A program made the position numbers and the translations under genes. From assembly GCA_014730005.1 (NCBI GenBank), contig WJIY01000047.1:1-61952 (forward strand): a DNA stretch of 61,952 bases, read 5' to 3'. The stretch comes from Candidatus Babelota bacterium. Its GTDB lineage: Bacteria > Babelota > Babeliae > Babelales > UASB340. Of the stretch, positions 15,322-23,457 are shown in pieces; positions within the stretch are counted from its first letter, which is position 1, and every line of letters starts with the position of its first letter. The notes under the pieces were generated by a model, which was not told the origin of the DNA, searched no databases, and saw nothing but the letters and a program-made list of their open reading frames with translations.

Positions 15322-16248
15322 CTATTTTAAAACTCCTTGTTGTTTTAAAAAATTAACCATTTCATTACTTACTAAATCTTTAAATTCTGTTGTTTTTATA
15401 TATATAACTCCTCTTAAATATATATCTAAATCAGAAAGATCATTCTCAATTAAAGCATCAAATTCTTTCTTTAAAAATGAATTTATAAATATTATAATTT
15501 CATCGCTTAAATTATTTTGACATCCAGATATAGCATTTCGAATACGTCCAATAGCAATCTCAGATTTCTTTTTAAATATAGCTAAAAATACCTCCTTGAT
15601 CTTTCCCAAAAAACTCGTTTTTTTTTCTTGTTCTAATTTCATATTTTCAGCCAATGCCTCAATTTTTAATGAACGACCAAAAGCACCTTTTTCTTTTAAT
15701 TCATCAACTAATATCAATGCAAGACTACTTGCAAATGCACCAACCTTTCTGCCAAACTCACTTCTAAAAATATTTAATGATTGAGGAACTTCTTGGGTTA
15801 CCGGAGGGAAAACCTTTATTCCTCTTAAAGCCTCCACAACAGCATTAACCAATTTCCCAGAATTATCTGTAACTATTTTAATTATACCGTTCTCTACTTC
15901 TTTTTCTGGAGACATTTTAGTGCTTATTTTTTCCTGAACTTTTGCCGCACCTTCTTTTGTTTTTCCAACAAGCGATCGTGCTCCTGACTTAAATTTTTTA
16001 AATAAAGATTTTTTTTCTTCTGTTTCTATAGCCATAGAAGTTTGTGTTTCCATTTTAGGTTGAGTTTTTGCAGTTTGTTCCTTCAATTGTTGAGATCTTT
16101 CGGCAAAACTCTGTGATAATCCTGCTTGTTGTTCAACAGGTTTAGTCTCTTTTGGTTTTTGTCCAAAAATCCCAAAACTGTTATTTATACTCAAAAATAC
16201 AAAAACGACCAAAACTAATCCAACAAACTCCATTTTTTTAATTTTCAT
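15322..16248 (-). CDS. Secreted helical protein of unknown function
   Basis: A 308-residue protein with a signal peptide (about 1-26, VGLVLVVFVFLSINNSFG). A polar, Gln/Lys/Thr-rich stretch (about 28-110) contains a helical repeat-like piece, KTKEGAAKVQEKISTKM, and is followed by a helical C-terminal domain (about 115-308) with LFKKFK- and IFKKK-type basic patches. No known domain is recognised. It lies between the GspE-like gene and the WASP-like gene on the same strand, with gaps of 79 and 420 bases. Shared exposure to the host is possible. No motif supports a function. Confidence 0.65.
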   Translation of the reverse strand: MKIKKMEFVGLVLVVFVFLSINNSFGIFGQKPKETKPVEQQAGLSQSFAERSQQLKEQTAKTQPKMETQTSMAIETEEKKSLFKKFKSGARSLVGKTKEGAAKVQEKISTKMSPEKEVENGIIKIVTDNSGKLVNAVVEALRGIKVFPPVTQEVPQSLNIFRSEFGRKVGAFASSLALILVDELKEKGAFGRSLKIEALAENMKLEQEKKTSFLGKIKEVFLAIFKKKSEIAIGRIRNAISGCQNNLSDEIIIFINSFLKKEFDALIENDLSDLDIYLRGVIYIKTTEFKDLVSNEMVNFLKQQGVLK

Positions 16249-16327
16249 AAATTTATCCTCCTAAATCAATTAAATTTTATTATTTACTCTTCAAAAATAC
16301 TTATTAAAGTATTTATATACAAAAAAA

Positions 16328-17587
16328 TTAATTCTTCACACCTCTAAAAACTTCATCCAAAGATACAAAGCCTTGCTTAATTTTATCTATCCCATCATCT
16401 AGCAGTGTTTTCAAACCATTTTTAACTGCAATTTTAGTAATAATATCAGAAGAATTTTTGTTCAATATCAAACTTCTAATAATGTCATCAATCATTAATA
16501 ACTCAAAAATACCTGTTCTTCCTTTGTAGCCCAAATTTAAACATTCAACACAACCTATGGATATGTAACTTTTTTTAATATCACAATCATTTAAATTCTT
16601 ATATGCAGCCTTATCGAAATCAGCTTCCTGTTTACAATTTTGACAAAGTTTTCTTACTAATCTTTGTGCCAATACCCCCATTAAAGAGGCGCTTATTAAA
16701 AATGGTTCTACACCCATCTCTATTAATCTTGTAATGGCACTTGCAGCATCATTTGTATGCAATGTACTAAAAACCAAATGTCCTGTAAGTGCAGCTTCTA
16801 TCGCTATTTGTGCCGTTTGTCTATCTCTGATTTCTCCAACCATGATTATATCTGGATCTTGACGCAAAATTGAACGTAAACCTTTTTGAAACGTAAAACC
16901 TGATTTAGTATTAATCTGACTTTGTGTAATACCAGCAAGATCATATTCTACAGGATCCTCCATTGTTATAATATTACGCTCTGTATTATTCAAATATGAA
17001 AGTATTGCATAAAGAGTTGTTGTTTTTCCTGAACCTGTCGGACCCGTAACTAAAAAAAATCCATGTGGGCGTGATATAAGTTCTTTTAAAACACTTAAAT
17101 CTTTTTTATTAAAGCCTAATAAATCTAATTTCAAACATTCTCGAGATTGATCTAAAATACGAATAACCATTTTTTCGCCATGTATAGACGGAAATGTTGA
17201 GATACGCAAATCCAAAAAATCGCATAAGTTTTTATCTTTTTTATTAGTTACTTTAATTCTTATTTTGCCATCTTGAGGAATTCTCTTTTGTGCAATATCA
17301 AGAGAAGCTAAAATCTTTAACCTTGAAAGAACCGGTAATCTATGATCAAAATCAACCGAATTTTGATCATATAAAATACCATCAATACGATAACGCACCC
17401 GCATAGAATCTTCATTTTGCTCTAAATGAATATCTGAGGCGCTCATATCCAAAGCCTTATATAAAAGAGAATCAACTAAGCAAACTATTTGATCTTGGAC
17501 AATACCTTGTTTAATCTTTTCTTCTTTGCTTAATAATCGATACCAAAAATCTTTATCTCTCTCCCTTGCCCCCATACCTTTATCCAA
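16328..17587 (-). CDS. GspE/PilB-family secretion or pilus assembly ATPase
   Basis: A 419-residue hexameric ATPase of the type II secretion/type IV pilus family, which powers pseudopilus or pilus assembly at the inner membrane. Walker A GPTGSGKTTT (182-191), Asp box MEDPVEYDLAGI (about 216-227), Walker B DPDIIMVGEIRD (about 243-254), His box LVFSTLHTNDA (about 269-279), and a C-terminal zinc-binding pair of C-x2-C motifs (CQNC near 325, CVEC near 350). The N-terminal N1 domain of longer GspE/PilB proteins is missing, so it begins almost directly with N2. No other secretion genes are in the window, so type II versus type IV pilus cannot be decided. Confidence 0.88.
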   Translation of the reverse strand: MDKGMGARERDKDFWYRLLSKEEKIKQGIVQDQIVCLVDSLLYKALDMSASDIHLEQNEDSMRVRYRIDGILYDQNSVDFDHRLPVLSRLKILASLDIAQKRIPQDGKIRIKVTNKKDKNLCDFLDLRISTFPSIHGEKMVIRILDQSRECLKLDLLGFNKKDLSVLKELISRPHGFFLVTGPTGSGKTTTLYAILSYLNNTERNIITMEDPVEYDLAGITQSQINTKSGFTFQKGLRSILRQDPDIIMVGEIRDRQTAQIAIEAALTGHLVFSTLHTNDAASAITRLIEMGVEPFLISASLMGVLAQRLVRKLCQNCKQEADFDKAAYKNLNDCDIKKSYISIGCVECLNLGYKGRTGIFELLMIDDIIRSLILNKNSSDIITKIAVKNGLKTLLDDGIDKIKQGFVSLDEVFRGVKN

Positions 17588-17605
17588 TATTTTTTATAGT
17601 TTTTC

Positions 17606-18019
17606 TTATCCCAATTTATATCCAATTAAAAAACCTACTGTCGATGAAACCGACACTAATAAATTGTCTTTTATCCAATCAAAAATTGAATTTAAAATAA
17701 CGCCCAAATCTGCTGTAGGTTCAAAACCAATCCAAACATTAAAAGCTTGCCAATCAATTTCTAAGATTTTATTGTATTCCAAAATTAAAATCAAAAAAAT
17801 CGATATCAATAAACACGAAATTAAAAATTTAAAATACTTTTTGAATAAAAATCCAATTGCAAAACCTACACCAAAATAAATTGATGCCTGAACAGCTTCA
17901 GAAGAGGTTCCACCAATACTCTCTGCCCACTCTTTAATATTTATTTTTTCCCAAACCTCTTTTATCCACTCAACAAATGTTTTAAAAATATTAGAATTAT
18001 TCACTGCTTCCATCTTCAT
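17606..18019 (-). CDS. FUN14-family membrane protein
   Basis: A 137-residue protein with two closely spaced transmembrane helices (about 44-82) and a C-terminal one (about 120-136). Several positions match the FUN14 family: IGFLFKKYFKFLIS, then ILEIDWQAFN in the linker, and a terminal STVGFLIGYKLG, comparable to the GFLFQK, QIDW and GFLLG segments of FUNDC1. FUN14 proteins occur in eukaryotic mitochondria (FUNDC1 is a mitophagy receptor) and in some bacteria and archaea, where their role is unknown. There is no LC3-binding motif of the FUNDC1 type at the N-terminus. It lies 18 bases upstream of the GspE-like gene on the same strand. Confidence 0.7.
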   Translation of the reverse strand: MKMEAVNNSNIFKTFVEWIKEVWEKINIKEWAESIGGTSSEAVQASIYFGVGFAIGFLFKKYFKFLISCLLISIFLILILEYNKILEIDWQAFNVWIGFEPTADLGVILNSIFDWIKDNLLVSVSSTVGFLIGYKLG

Positions 18020-18142
18020 ATCCTTTCTTTATTATTGAGTAAAATACAAAATTTTACTTTTTTTATTAATTTATCAAATTTAAGTTATTAATTACTAGAA
18101 TAGAAAAAACAAAAAAACATACCCTTCAAAAATAAGGCATCA

Positions 18143-18186
18143 ATAAAAAAAGGCAGGAGATGCACAAGCATTTCGCTGCCTTTATA
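18143..18186 (-). terminator. Terminator of hup
   Basis: On the minus strand AAAGGCAG (18176-18183) pairs with CTGCCTTT (18149-18156) and is followed by seven T residues. It lies 25 bases after the hup stop. Confidence 0.88.
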
Positions 18187-18207
18187 AAAAATTTAATAAA
18201 GATAAAT

Positions 18208-18480
18208 TTATTTTACCATATCTTTCAATTGTTTTCCCGGTTTGAATTTTGGAACTTTTTTTGCAGGTATATTCATTTTTTTGCCTGTTGCAGGATTTAT
18301 ACCTGTTCTTGATTTTCTTTTCATTACAGAAAATGTTCCAAAACCGGTAAGAACAATTGTCTTATTCTTTTTTAAAGAATTTCCAATTACTTTAATAAAT
18401 GATTCTAAAGCATCCTTACAAGCAGTCTTAGATAATTTACTATCTTTTGCCATCAGTTCAATCACTGCAGCTTTATTCAT
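18208..18480 (-). CDS. hup: DNA-binding protein HU
   Basis: A 90-residue nucleoid protein that bends DNA as a dimer. Typical HU sequence: MNKAAVIELMAKDSKLSKTA at the start, GFGTFSVMKRKSRTGINP in the saddle, with the conserved Pro of the DNA-intercalating arm in NPATGKKMNIPAKKVPKF, and GKQLKDMVK at the end. Full length. Ribosome site AAGGAGA. The 5' leader holds a small perfect hairpin, and a clear promoter lies upstream (18569-18597). HU rather than IHF, because the arm and C-terminal sequences follow HU. Confidence 0.97.
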   Translation of the reverse strand: MNKAAVIELMAKDSKLSKTACKDALESFIKVIGNSLKKNKTIVLTGFGTFSVMKRKSRTGINPATGKKMNIPAKKVPKFKPGKQLKDMVK

Positions 18481-18502
18481 AAAAAATTCTCCTTAACTTA
18501 AA

Positions 18503-18516
18503 CCAGTCTAAACTGG
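18503..18516 (-). promoter_or_regulatory. Small hairpin in the hup leader
   Basis: CCAGT and ACTGG separated by four bases, just upstream of the ribosome site AAGGAGA of hup. It could tune translation or be an operator half-site pair. Sequence alone does not decide. Confidence 0.35.
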
Positions 18517-18568
18517 AGAAACATCATAACAACATAAAATAACACAAAACATTCAGGTAGGTATCCTG

Positions 18569-18597
18569 ATAATCATGCATCAAACAATTTTTGTCAA
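18569..18597 (-). promoter_or_regulatory. Promoter of hup
   Basis: Consensus TTGACA (minus strand, 18592-18597), 17 bases, GATTAT (18569-18574). The predicted leader is about 80 bases. Confidence 0.7.
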
Positions 18598-18679
18598 GCT
18601 GAGATTGCCTCCTAAAGGCTTTTAACAAATTAATTTAAACAACAAGATTCAAAAAATATAGACTTGTAATTTAACTTGT

Positions 18680-18767
18680 TGGTGCCGAGGGCCGGACTCG
18701 AACCGGCACAGGTTAAAAACCCGAGGGATTTTAAGTCCCTTGCGTCTACCAATTCCGCCACCCCGGC
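18680..18767 (-). tRNA. tRNA-Leu, anticodon TAA
   Basis: An 88-base class II tRNA with encoded CCA. Acceptor GCCGGGG/CCTCGGC, anticodon stem AGGGA/TCCCT, loop CTTAAAA, long variable arm. Confidence 0.95.
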
Positions 18768-18844
18768 AAAATTGTGGTTGACAATGATAGTATGTATAAT
18801 TTTTGTAAGTTATACAAATATTTTTTTTATAATTTGCTTACTTT

Positions 18845-18918
18845 TGGAGGCGGCACCCGGAATTGAACCGGGGATCGCGGTTTTGCAGACCACTGCCTTA
18901 CCACTTGGCTATGCCGCC
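18845..18918 (-). tRNA. tRNA-Cys, anticodon GCA
   Basis: A 74-base cloverleaf with encoded CCA. Acceptor GGCGGCA/TGCCGCC, discriminator U73 as required for Cys, anticodon loop CTGCAAA. It lies just downstream of miaB on the same strand; MiaB modifies A37 in tRNAs reading UNN codons, including Cys. Confidence 0.95.
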
Positions 18919-18957
18919 TTATCTAAGCCAAATTCTAATGTTATCAACCAAAATATA

Positions 18958-20328
18958 TCAAACAATTATAGAACCTATTAAATTAACAGCGCCAGCATTC
19001 TCAATTTTCACTTGCACAAACTTGTTAATTTTATCATCATTACCAGAAATCAAAACTCGAATATTACCCTCTGTTCTTGCTAAGAGTTTACCATTTGTTA
19101 AACGTTTTTCAACTAAACATTTTATAATTTTGCCCACATACCTATTATTTTGCTCTTTGCATATATCAACTTGTCTTTGTTGTAGTTTTTTTAATCTTTC
19201 TAACTTCACATCAATCGGGCATTTATCTTTAAATAATGCAGCTTTGGTATATTTACGAGGTGAATAAATAAACGAATACACATTATCAAATTTAACACTT
19301 TCTAAAACATCAACTGTTTTTTGATAATCTATTTCTGTCTCTCCAGGAAAACCAATAATTATATCGGTAGAAATTGTAGCATTAGGTAGAAGTTCACGTA
19401 TCCAATCTATTTGCTCTAAATATTTCTCAACTGTATACGTTCTATTCATTGCTTGTAAAATTTTATTTGAACCTGATTGTAAAGGATGGTGTATATAACT
19501 ACAAAGTTTATCCGAATATTGAGCCATAATTTCTAAAACATCTTTTGTCATATCTTTGGGATGTGGACTAACAAATTTAACCCAAAAATCACCCTTTATT
19601 TGTGCTACCTTTTCTAACAATTTACTAAAATTTGCATTAGATTGTGGGTCTTTATATGAATTTACATTTTGTCCGAGCAAAGTAATATCTTTAGCACCAA
19701 GCTCAACATCTCGTTTTACTCTATCTAAAATTTCATCTAATGAATAACTACTTTCTCTGCCTCGCGTAAAAGGAACAATGCAATAACTGCAATAATTATT
19801 GCATCCAGTCATTATGTTTATAAAAGATTGCTTTACCTCTTTTGTGTGATTTTTAAATCCACCGAGATGCAAAATTTTTTTATCATCCGCAATCTGTGAA
19901 CCAGTTAACGATTTACGTTTAATCAATAAATTTTGTTCCCGTGAAGATAAAGATTTAATTGTTTCAATTTTTAAAATAATATCATGTAACAAACTTTGTA
20001 ATTTATATAAATCTTCTTTTGCCCCAAAAACAAATCTTACATTATCAAATCGATTCAAAATTTCTTTTTTTCTATAACTTGCGATACATCCAATAACGCC
20101 AACCTGCAAGTATTTTTTATTTACCTTAAACTCTGCAAGTTCACCAATATATGAAAATACTTTTTGTTCGGCCTTTTCTCTAATTGCGCACGTATTAATC
20201 AAAATTAAATCTGCATGTTTTTCTTTTTCAACTCTGCAACATCCAAGATTTTGTAGATAATTAGATATTGCTTGCGAATCAGCAACATTCGCCTGACAAC
20301 CATATGTTTTTATAAAAAAATTAACCAT
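18958..20328 (-). CDS. miaB: tRNA-2-methylthio-N6-dimethylallyladenosine synthase
   Basis: A radical-SAM methylthiotransferase that adds the 2-methylthio group to i6A37 of tRNAs reading UNN codons. The N-terminal UPF0004 domain has its three cluster cysteines (C11 in KTYGCQANVADS, then NTCAIREKAEQKV and IGCIASY); the radical-SAM CxxxCxxC is in GCNNYCSYCIVPFTRGRE (about 173-190); a C-terminal TRAM domain follows (about 385-456). Length 456 is normal. MiaB rather than RimO, by the TYGCQAN start and the GRE after the cluster. The i6A-forming MiaA is not in the window. Confidence 0.95.
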   Translation of the reverse strand: MVNFFIKTYGCQANVADSQAISNYLQNLGCCRVEKEKHADLILINTCAIREKAEQKVFSYIGELAEFKVNKKYLQVGVIGCIASYRKKEILNRFDNVRFVFGAKEDLYKLQSLLHDIILKIETIKSLSSREQNLLIKRKSLTGSQIADDKKILHLGGFKNHTKEVKQSFINIMTGCNNYCSYCIVPFTRGRESSYSLDEILDRVKRDVELGAKDITLLGQNVNSYKDPQSNANFSKLLEKVAQIKGDFWVKFVSPHPKDMTKDVLEIMAQYSDKLCSYIHHPLQSGSNKILQAMNRTYTVEKYLEQIDWIRELLPNATISTDIIIGFPGETEIDYQKTVDVLESVKFDNVYSFIYSPRKYTKAALFKDKCPIDVKLERLKKLQQRQVDICKEQNNRYVGKIIKCLVEKRLTNGKLLARTEGNIRVLISGNDDKINKFVQVKIENAGAVNLIGSIIV

Positions 20329-20451
20329 AAATATATACCGCTAAAAAACATCCATTTCTAAATACAAATATTCTTTTTTATTATAAACTAAAGGCATAAA
20401 GCCTCAAATCCATAAAAAAAAATTACTTTATTCACAAAAGGAGATAATTTC

Positions 20452-21141
20452 ATGAATAATCCTACTTTAAAACCATTTCCCTTAAATAAAAAACAAGATA
20501 AAATAATCCAAAAAACTAAAGTTTTTGTTAAAAACAAACGCAAAAAAGAAGGATCTGGACATGATTGGCAACATGTTTTAAGAGTATTAAAAAATGCTAT
20601 ACTTATAGGGGAAAATGAAAATATTGATATGTTTATTGTACAACTTGCTGCGCTACTTCATGATATAGCTGACTGGAAATTTCATAAAGGCGATGAAAAT
20701 ATTGGACCACAAACAGCACACAAGTTTTTAAATGAGCTCCAAATTGAAATTTCAGTTATAAATCATGTTTGCCAAATAATAAAGAATATTTCATTTAAAG
20801 GTCAAAATGTTAAAACTGAAATGCAAACAAAAGAAGGTGAAGTTGTACAAGATGCAGATCGATTAGATGCTATTGGAGCAATTGGAATTGCAAGAACTTT
20901 TGCATACGGTGGGTTTACAAAGCGTGAAATTTATAATCCCGAAATAAAACCACAAATACATCAAACTTTTGAAGAATATAAAAACAACCAAAATCCAACT
21001 ATCAATCATTTTTATGAAAAATTGCTGTTACTAAAAAATCGAATGAATACAAAAACAGGACGGCAAATAGCACAAGAAAGACATTTGTTTATGGAAAAAT
21101 TTTTAAATCAATTTTATCAGGAAATCGAAGGAAAATTATAA
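20452..21141 (+). CDS. HD-domain phosphohydrolase
   Basis: A 229-residue soluble HD-superfamily metal-dependent phosphohydrolase of the YedJ type. Metal ligands: His in GSGHDWQHVLRV (37 and 41), the HD pair in AALLHDIADWKF (70-71), and Asp in VQDADRLDAIGAIG (about 138). The substrate of this subfamily is not established; a nucleotide or small phosphate ester is likely. A strong AAAGGAGA ribosome site precedes the ATG, and ychF begins immediately after its stop codon, so the two are translationally coupled. Confidence 0.85.
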   Translation: MNNPTLKPFPLNKKQDKIIQKTKVFVKNKRKKEGSGHDWQHVLRVLKNAILIGENENIDMFIVQLAALLHDIADWKFHKGDENIGPQTAHKFLNELQIEISVINHVCQIIKNISFKGQNVKTEMQTKEGEVVQDADRLDAIGAIGIARTFAYGGFTKREIYNPEIKPQIHQTFEEYKNNQNPTINHFYEKLLLLKNRMNTKTGRQIAQERHLFMEKFLNQFYQEIEGKL

Positions 21142-22272
21142 ATGGCTATTCAAGCAGGGCTAGTTGGATTACCCAACGTTGGAAAATCTACATTATTTAA
21201 TGCGCTCACAAAAGCAGGAATTCCTGCACAAAATTATCCTTTTTGTACCGTTGATCCACATGTAGCAATAACAGAGGTACCAGATGAACGCTTAAACAAA
21301 TTAGCAAAAATTTTCAATTCACAAAAAATTGTTCCTTCAACGGTTCAATTCGTCGATATTGCTGGTCTTGTTAAAGGAGCTGCGCAAGGTGAAGGATTGG
21401 GTAATCAATTCCTTGGAAATATTATGAGCGTAGACTTGATTTTACACATCGTTCGTTGTTTTCAAGATAATAATATCACTCATGTTCACAATAAAATAGA
21501 TCCGCTCGAAGATCTTGAAATAATAAATGCAGAATTAATGCTTAAGGATTTAGAATCTCTAGAAAAACGCGAAGAAAAAGTTAATAATAGTTTGCGCACA
21601 GCAAAAAATAGAAATTTATCAACACATGAAATTAAAGAACTTGAAAAAGAAAAAGAATTAATAGAAAAAGCAAAAAATGCTCTACAAACAGCAAACATTC
21701 TTGAAATACAAAAAATAATAAATGAATACAAAGAAAATGAAATTGAAACAATTCCATTATTAAGTGCAAAAAATTTTTTGATTATTGCAAATCTATCTGA
21801 AGATGAAATGAACAATTATGACTATAAAAATAACTCAAATTACAAAACTTTAATTGAAAAATTTGGAGAATCTAAAGTTATACCTATAAGTGCAAAAATA
21901 GAAGAAGAATTGGCACAATTAGATGATGAAGATAAAAAACTAATGCTACAAGATTTAGGTATTTCAAAAAGCGGTTTACCTGAAATCATCCAAAAAGCAT
22001 ATATAAATTTAGGAATGATAACCTTTTTTACTGCGGGGCCAAAAGAATCGCATGCTTGGAGTATTAAAGAAAATACAAAAATACCACAAGCTGCTGGAAC
22101 AATACACTCTGATATGCAACGCGGTTTTATTTGTGCTGAAGTTTATAATTGCAACGACTTATTTGAATTAAAAACAGAGGCGGCACTAAAAAATGCAGGT
22201 AAAATTCGCACTGAAGGAAGAGAATATATTGTCCAAGATGGTGATGTTTTACTAATTAGATTCAATGTATAA
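21142..22272 (+). CDS. ychF: Obg-like ATPase YchF
   Basis: A universally conserved P-loop NTPase of the Obg family that prefers ATP and binds ribosomes and stress-related partners. G1 motif GLPNVGKSTLFNAL (about 8-21), G3 DIAGLVKGAAQGEGLG (about 70-85), a helical insertion (about 125-200), the NLSE segment in place of the GTP-specific NKxD (about 218), and a C-terminal TGS domain (TIHSDMQRGFICAEV to the end). Length 376 is close to E. coli YchF (363). It starts right at the stop of the HD hydrolase gene, with its ribosome site (GAAGGAAA) inside that gene. Confidence 0.95.
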   Translation: MAIQAGLVGLPNVGKSTLFNALTKAGIPAQNYPFCTVDPHVAITEVPDERLNKLAKIFNSQKIVPSTVQFVDIAGLVKGAAQGEGLGNQFLGNIMSVDLILHIVRCFQDNNITHVHNKIDPLEDLEIINAELMLKDLESLEKREEKVNNSLRTAKNRNLSTHEIKELEKEKELIEKAKNALQTANILEIQKIINEYKENEIETIPLLSAKNFLIIANLSEDEMNNYDYKNNSNYKTLIEKFGESKVIPISAKIEEELAQLDDEDKKLMLQDLGISKSGLPEIIQKAYINLGMITFFTAGPKESHAWSIKENTKIPQAAGTIHSDMQRGFICAEVYNCNDLFELKTEAALKNAGKIRTEGREYIVQDGDVLLIRFNV

Positions 22273-22363
22273 TTTTTTTTAAAAAAAATATTGTTTTTTG
22301 ACAAAAATAATATAAAATCAACCAATCTTTTTTTAAATCAAAGCTTTAATTTTAAGGGAAAAT

Positions 22364-23368
22364 ATGTACCTCAAAAATATTTTAAAATTAATCTTATTAA
22401 CTTTATTTCTATATACATACAACTTTTCTTATAATTACGATCATTTTCAAAAGGTTCTTGAATTCGTAAATTATGAAGATAAAACAAATAACAATTTAAC
22501 AAACCTTGATCTTACAGGTGCTCCACTTAAAGGTTTAAATTTGACCGGTGCAAACTTTGAAGGTACAAATTTCACCGGAGCAGATTTACGTCGAACAATT
22601 TGGAACGACAGCGAAATTAATCAAAATAATCACATCGAAACTATTCTTAATTGGAACAATCTTTCACAAACAATTTTAGATCATGCAAGATTTGATGAAG
22701 CAAAATTACATAAAATAATAATAATCAATGCCTCAGCAACAAATGCTAATTTCAGAAATGTTGAATTTAAAAATTCAATATTAAAAAAAATAACCTTTGA
22801 AAATTCTAAAATGCAAAATTCTTACTGGGAAAATACTAATATTAAAAAATTAAATTTAGACAATGTAGATCTTAGTAATTCTATTTTTAAAAATATCATA
22901 TTAACAGGAATCATTTGCAAAAATAATACTATTTTAAAAAATACAAAATGGTCAACTAATATATTACATTCTGTGAATATAAATAATATTAATTTAGAAA
23001 ATGATTATGAAACAGCATTAAACTATTCACGTATAATTGAATTCCAAAATATTCGTTCAATTTTAGGATACTTTCATAATATTATTGATGAATTTGTAAA
23101 TCATTTAACAGAAGAAGAAGAACCAACAGAAACAAATCTAGATTTTTGTAAAACTAATTTACCTTTTCCAAAAAAAATTTTTAAAGATTCAAGATGCCCA
23201 ATATGTTTAGTAGACTTTGAAGATTGTGAGCAAATAGCAGTAATATCTTGTGGGCATACTTTTCATCAAGAATGCATTAATCGTGCATTAAATATTCACC
23301 ACAATTTATGTCCTTCCTGCAAATCAATAGAAATTTCAGGATACAAACCTATTAAATATTTTAGTTAA
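22364..23368 (+). CDS. Secreted pentapeptide-repeat protein with C-terminal RING-H2 finger
   Basis: A 334-residue protein. Signal peptide at 1-22. Pentapeptide repeats at about 45-80 (LDLTG, LNLTG, ANFEG, TNFTG, ADLRR) and more loosely to 190, which should form a right-handed quadrilateral beta helix. At 278-319 lies a canonical RING-H2 finger: C278-x2-C281-x14-C296-x-H298-x2-H301-x2-C304-x11-C316-x2-C319, including the SCGHTFHQEC and LCPSC signatures. This is the eukaryotic E3 ubiquitin-ligase fold, with all eight zinc ligands intact. With a signal peptide and no bacterial ubiquitin system, the expected site of action is the host. The pentapeptide part could bind the substrate (inference). 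Confidence 0.85.
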   Translation: MYLKNILKLILLTLFLYTYNFSYNYDHFQKVLEFVNYEDKTNNNLTNLDLTGAPLKGLNLTGANFEGTNFTGADLRRTIWNDSEINQNNHIETILNWNNLSQTILDHARFDEAKLHKIIIINASATNANFRNVEFKNSILKKITFENSKMQNSYWENTNIKKLNLDNVDLSNSIFKNIILTGIICKNNTILKNTKWSTNILHSVNINNINLENDYETALNYSRIIEFQNIRSILGYFHNIIDEFVNHLTEEEEPTETNLDFCKTNLPFPKKIFKDSRCPICLVDFEDCEQIAVISCGHTFHQECINRALNIHHNLCPSCKSIEISGYKPIKYFS

Positions 23369-23457
23369 AATATTTAAGGAACTGAATTTTTTTATTATCT
23401 TATTTTCTTTTTTTAGTTAATGTCACTTAAGAAAAAACGGCTCTTTTTATATCTTCA

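Noticed and set aside
22560-23020. Tandem DNA repeats or CRISPR-like array
   Set aside because: The periodicity is at protein level (pentapeptides); there are no identical DNA repeats with unique spacers here or elsewhere in the window.
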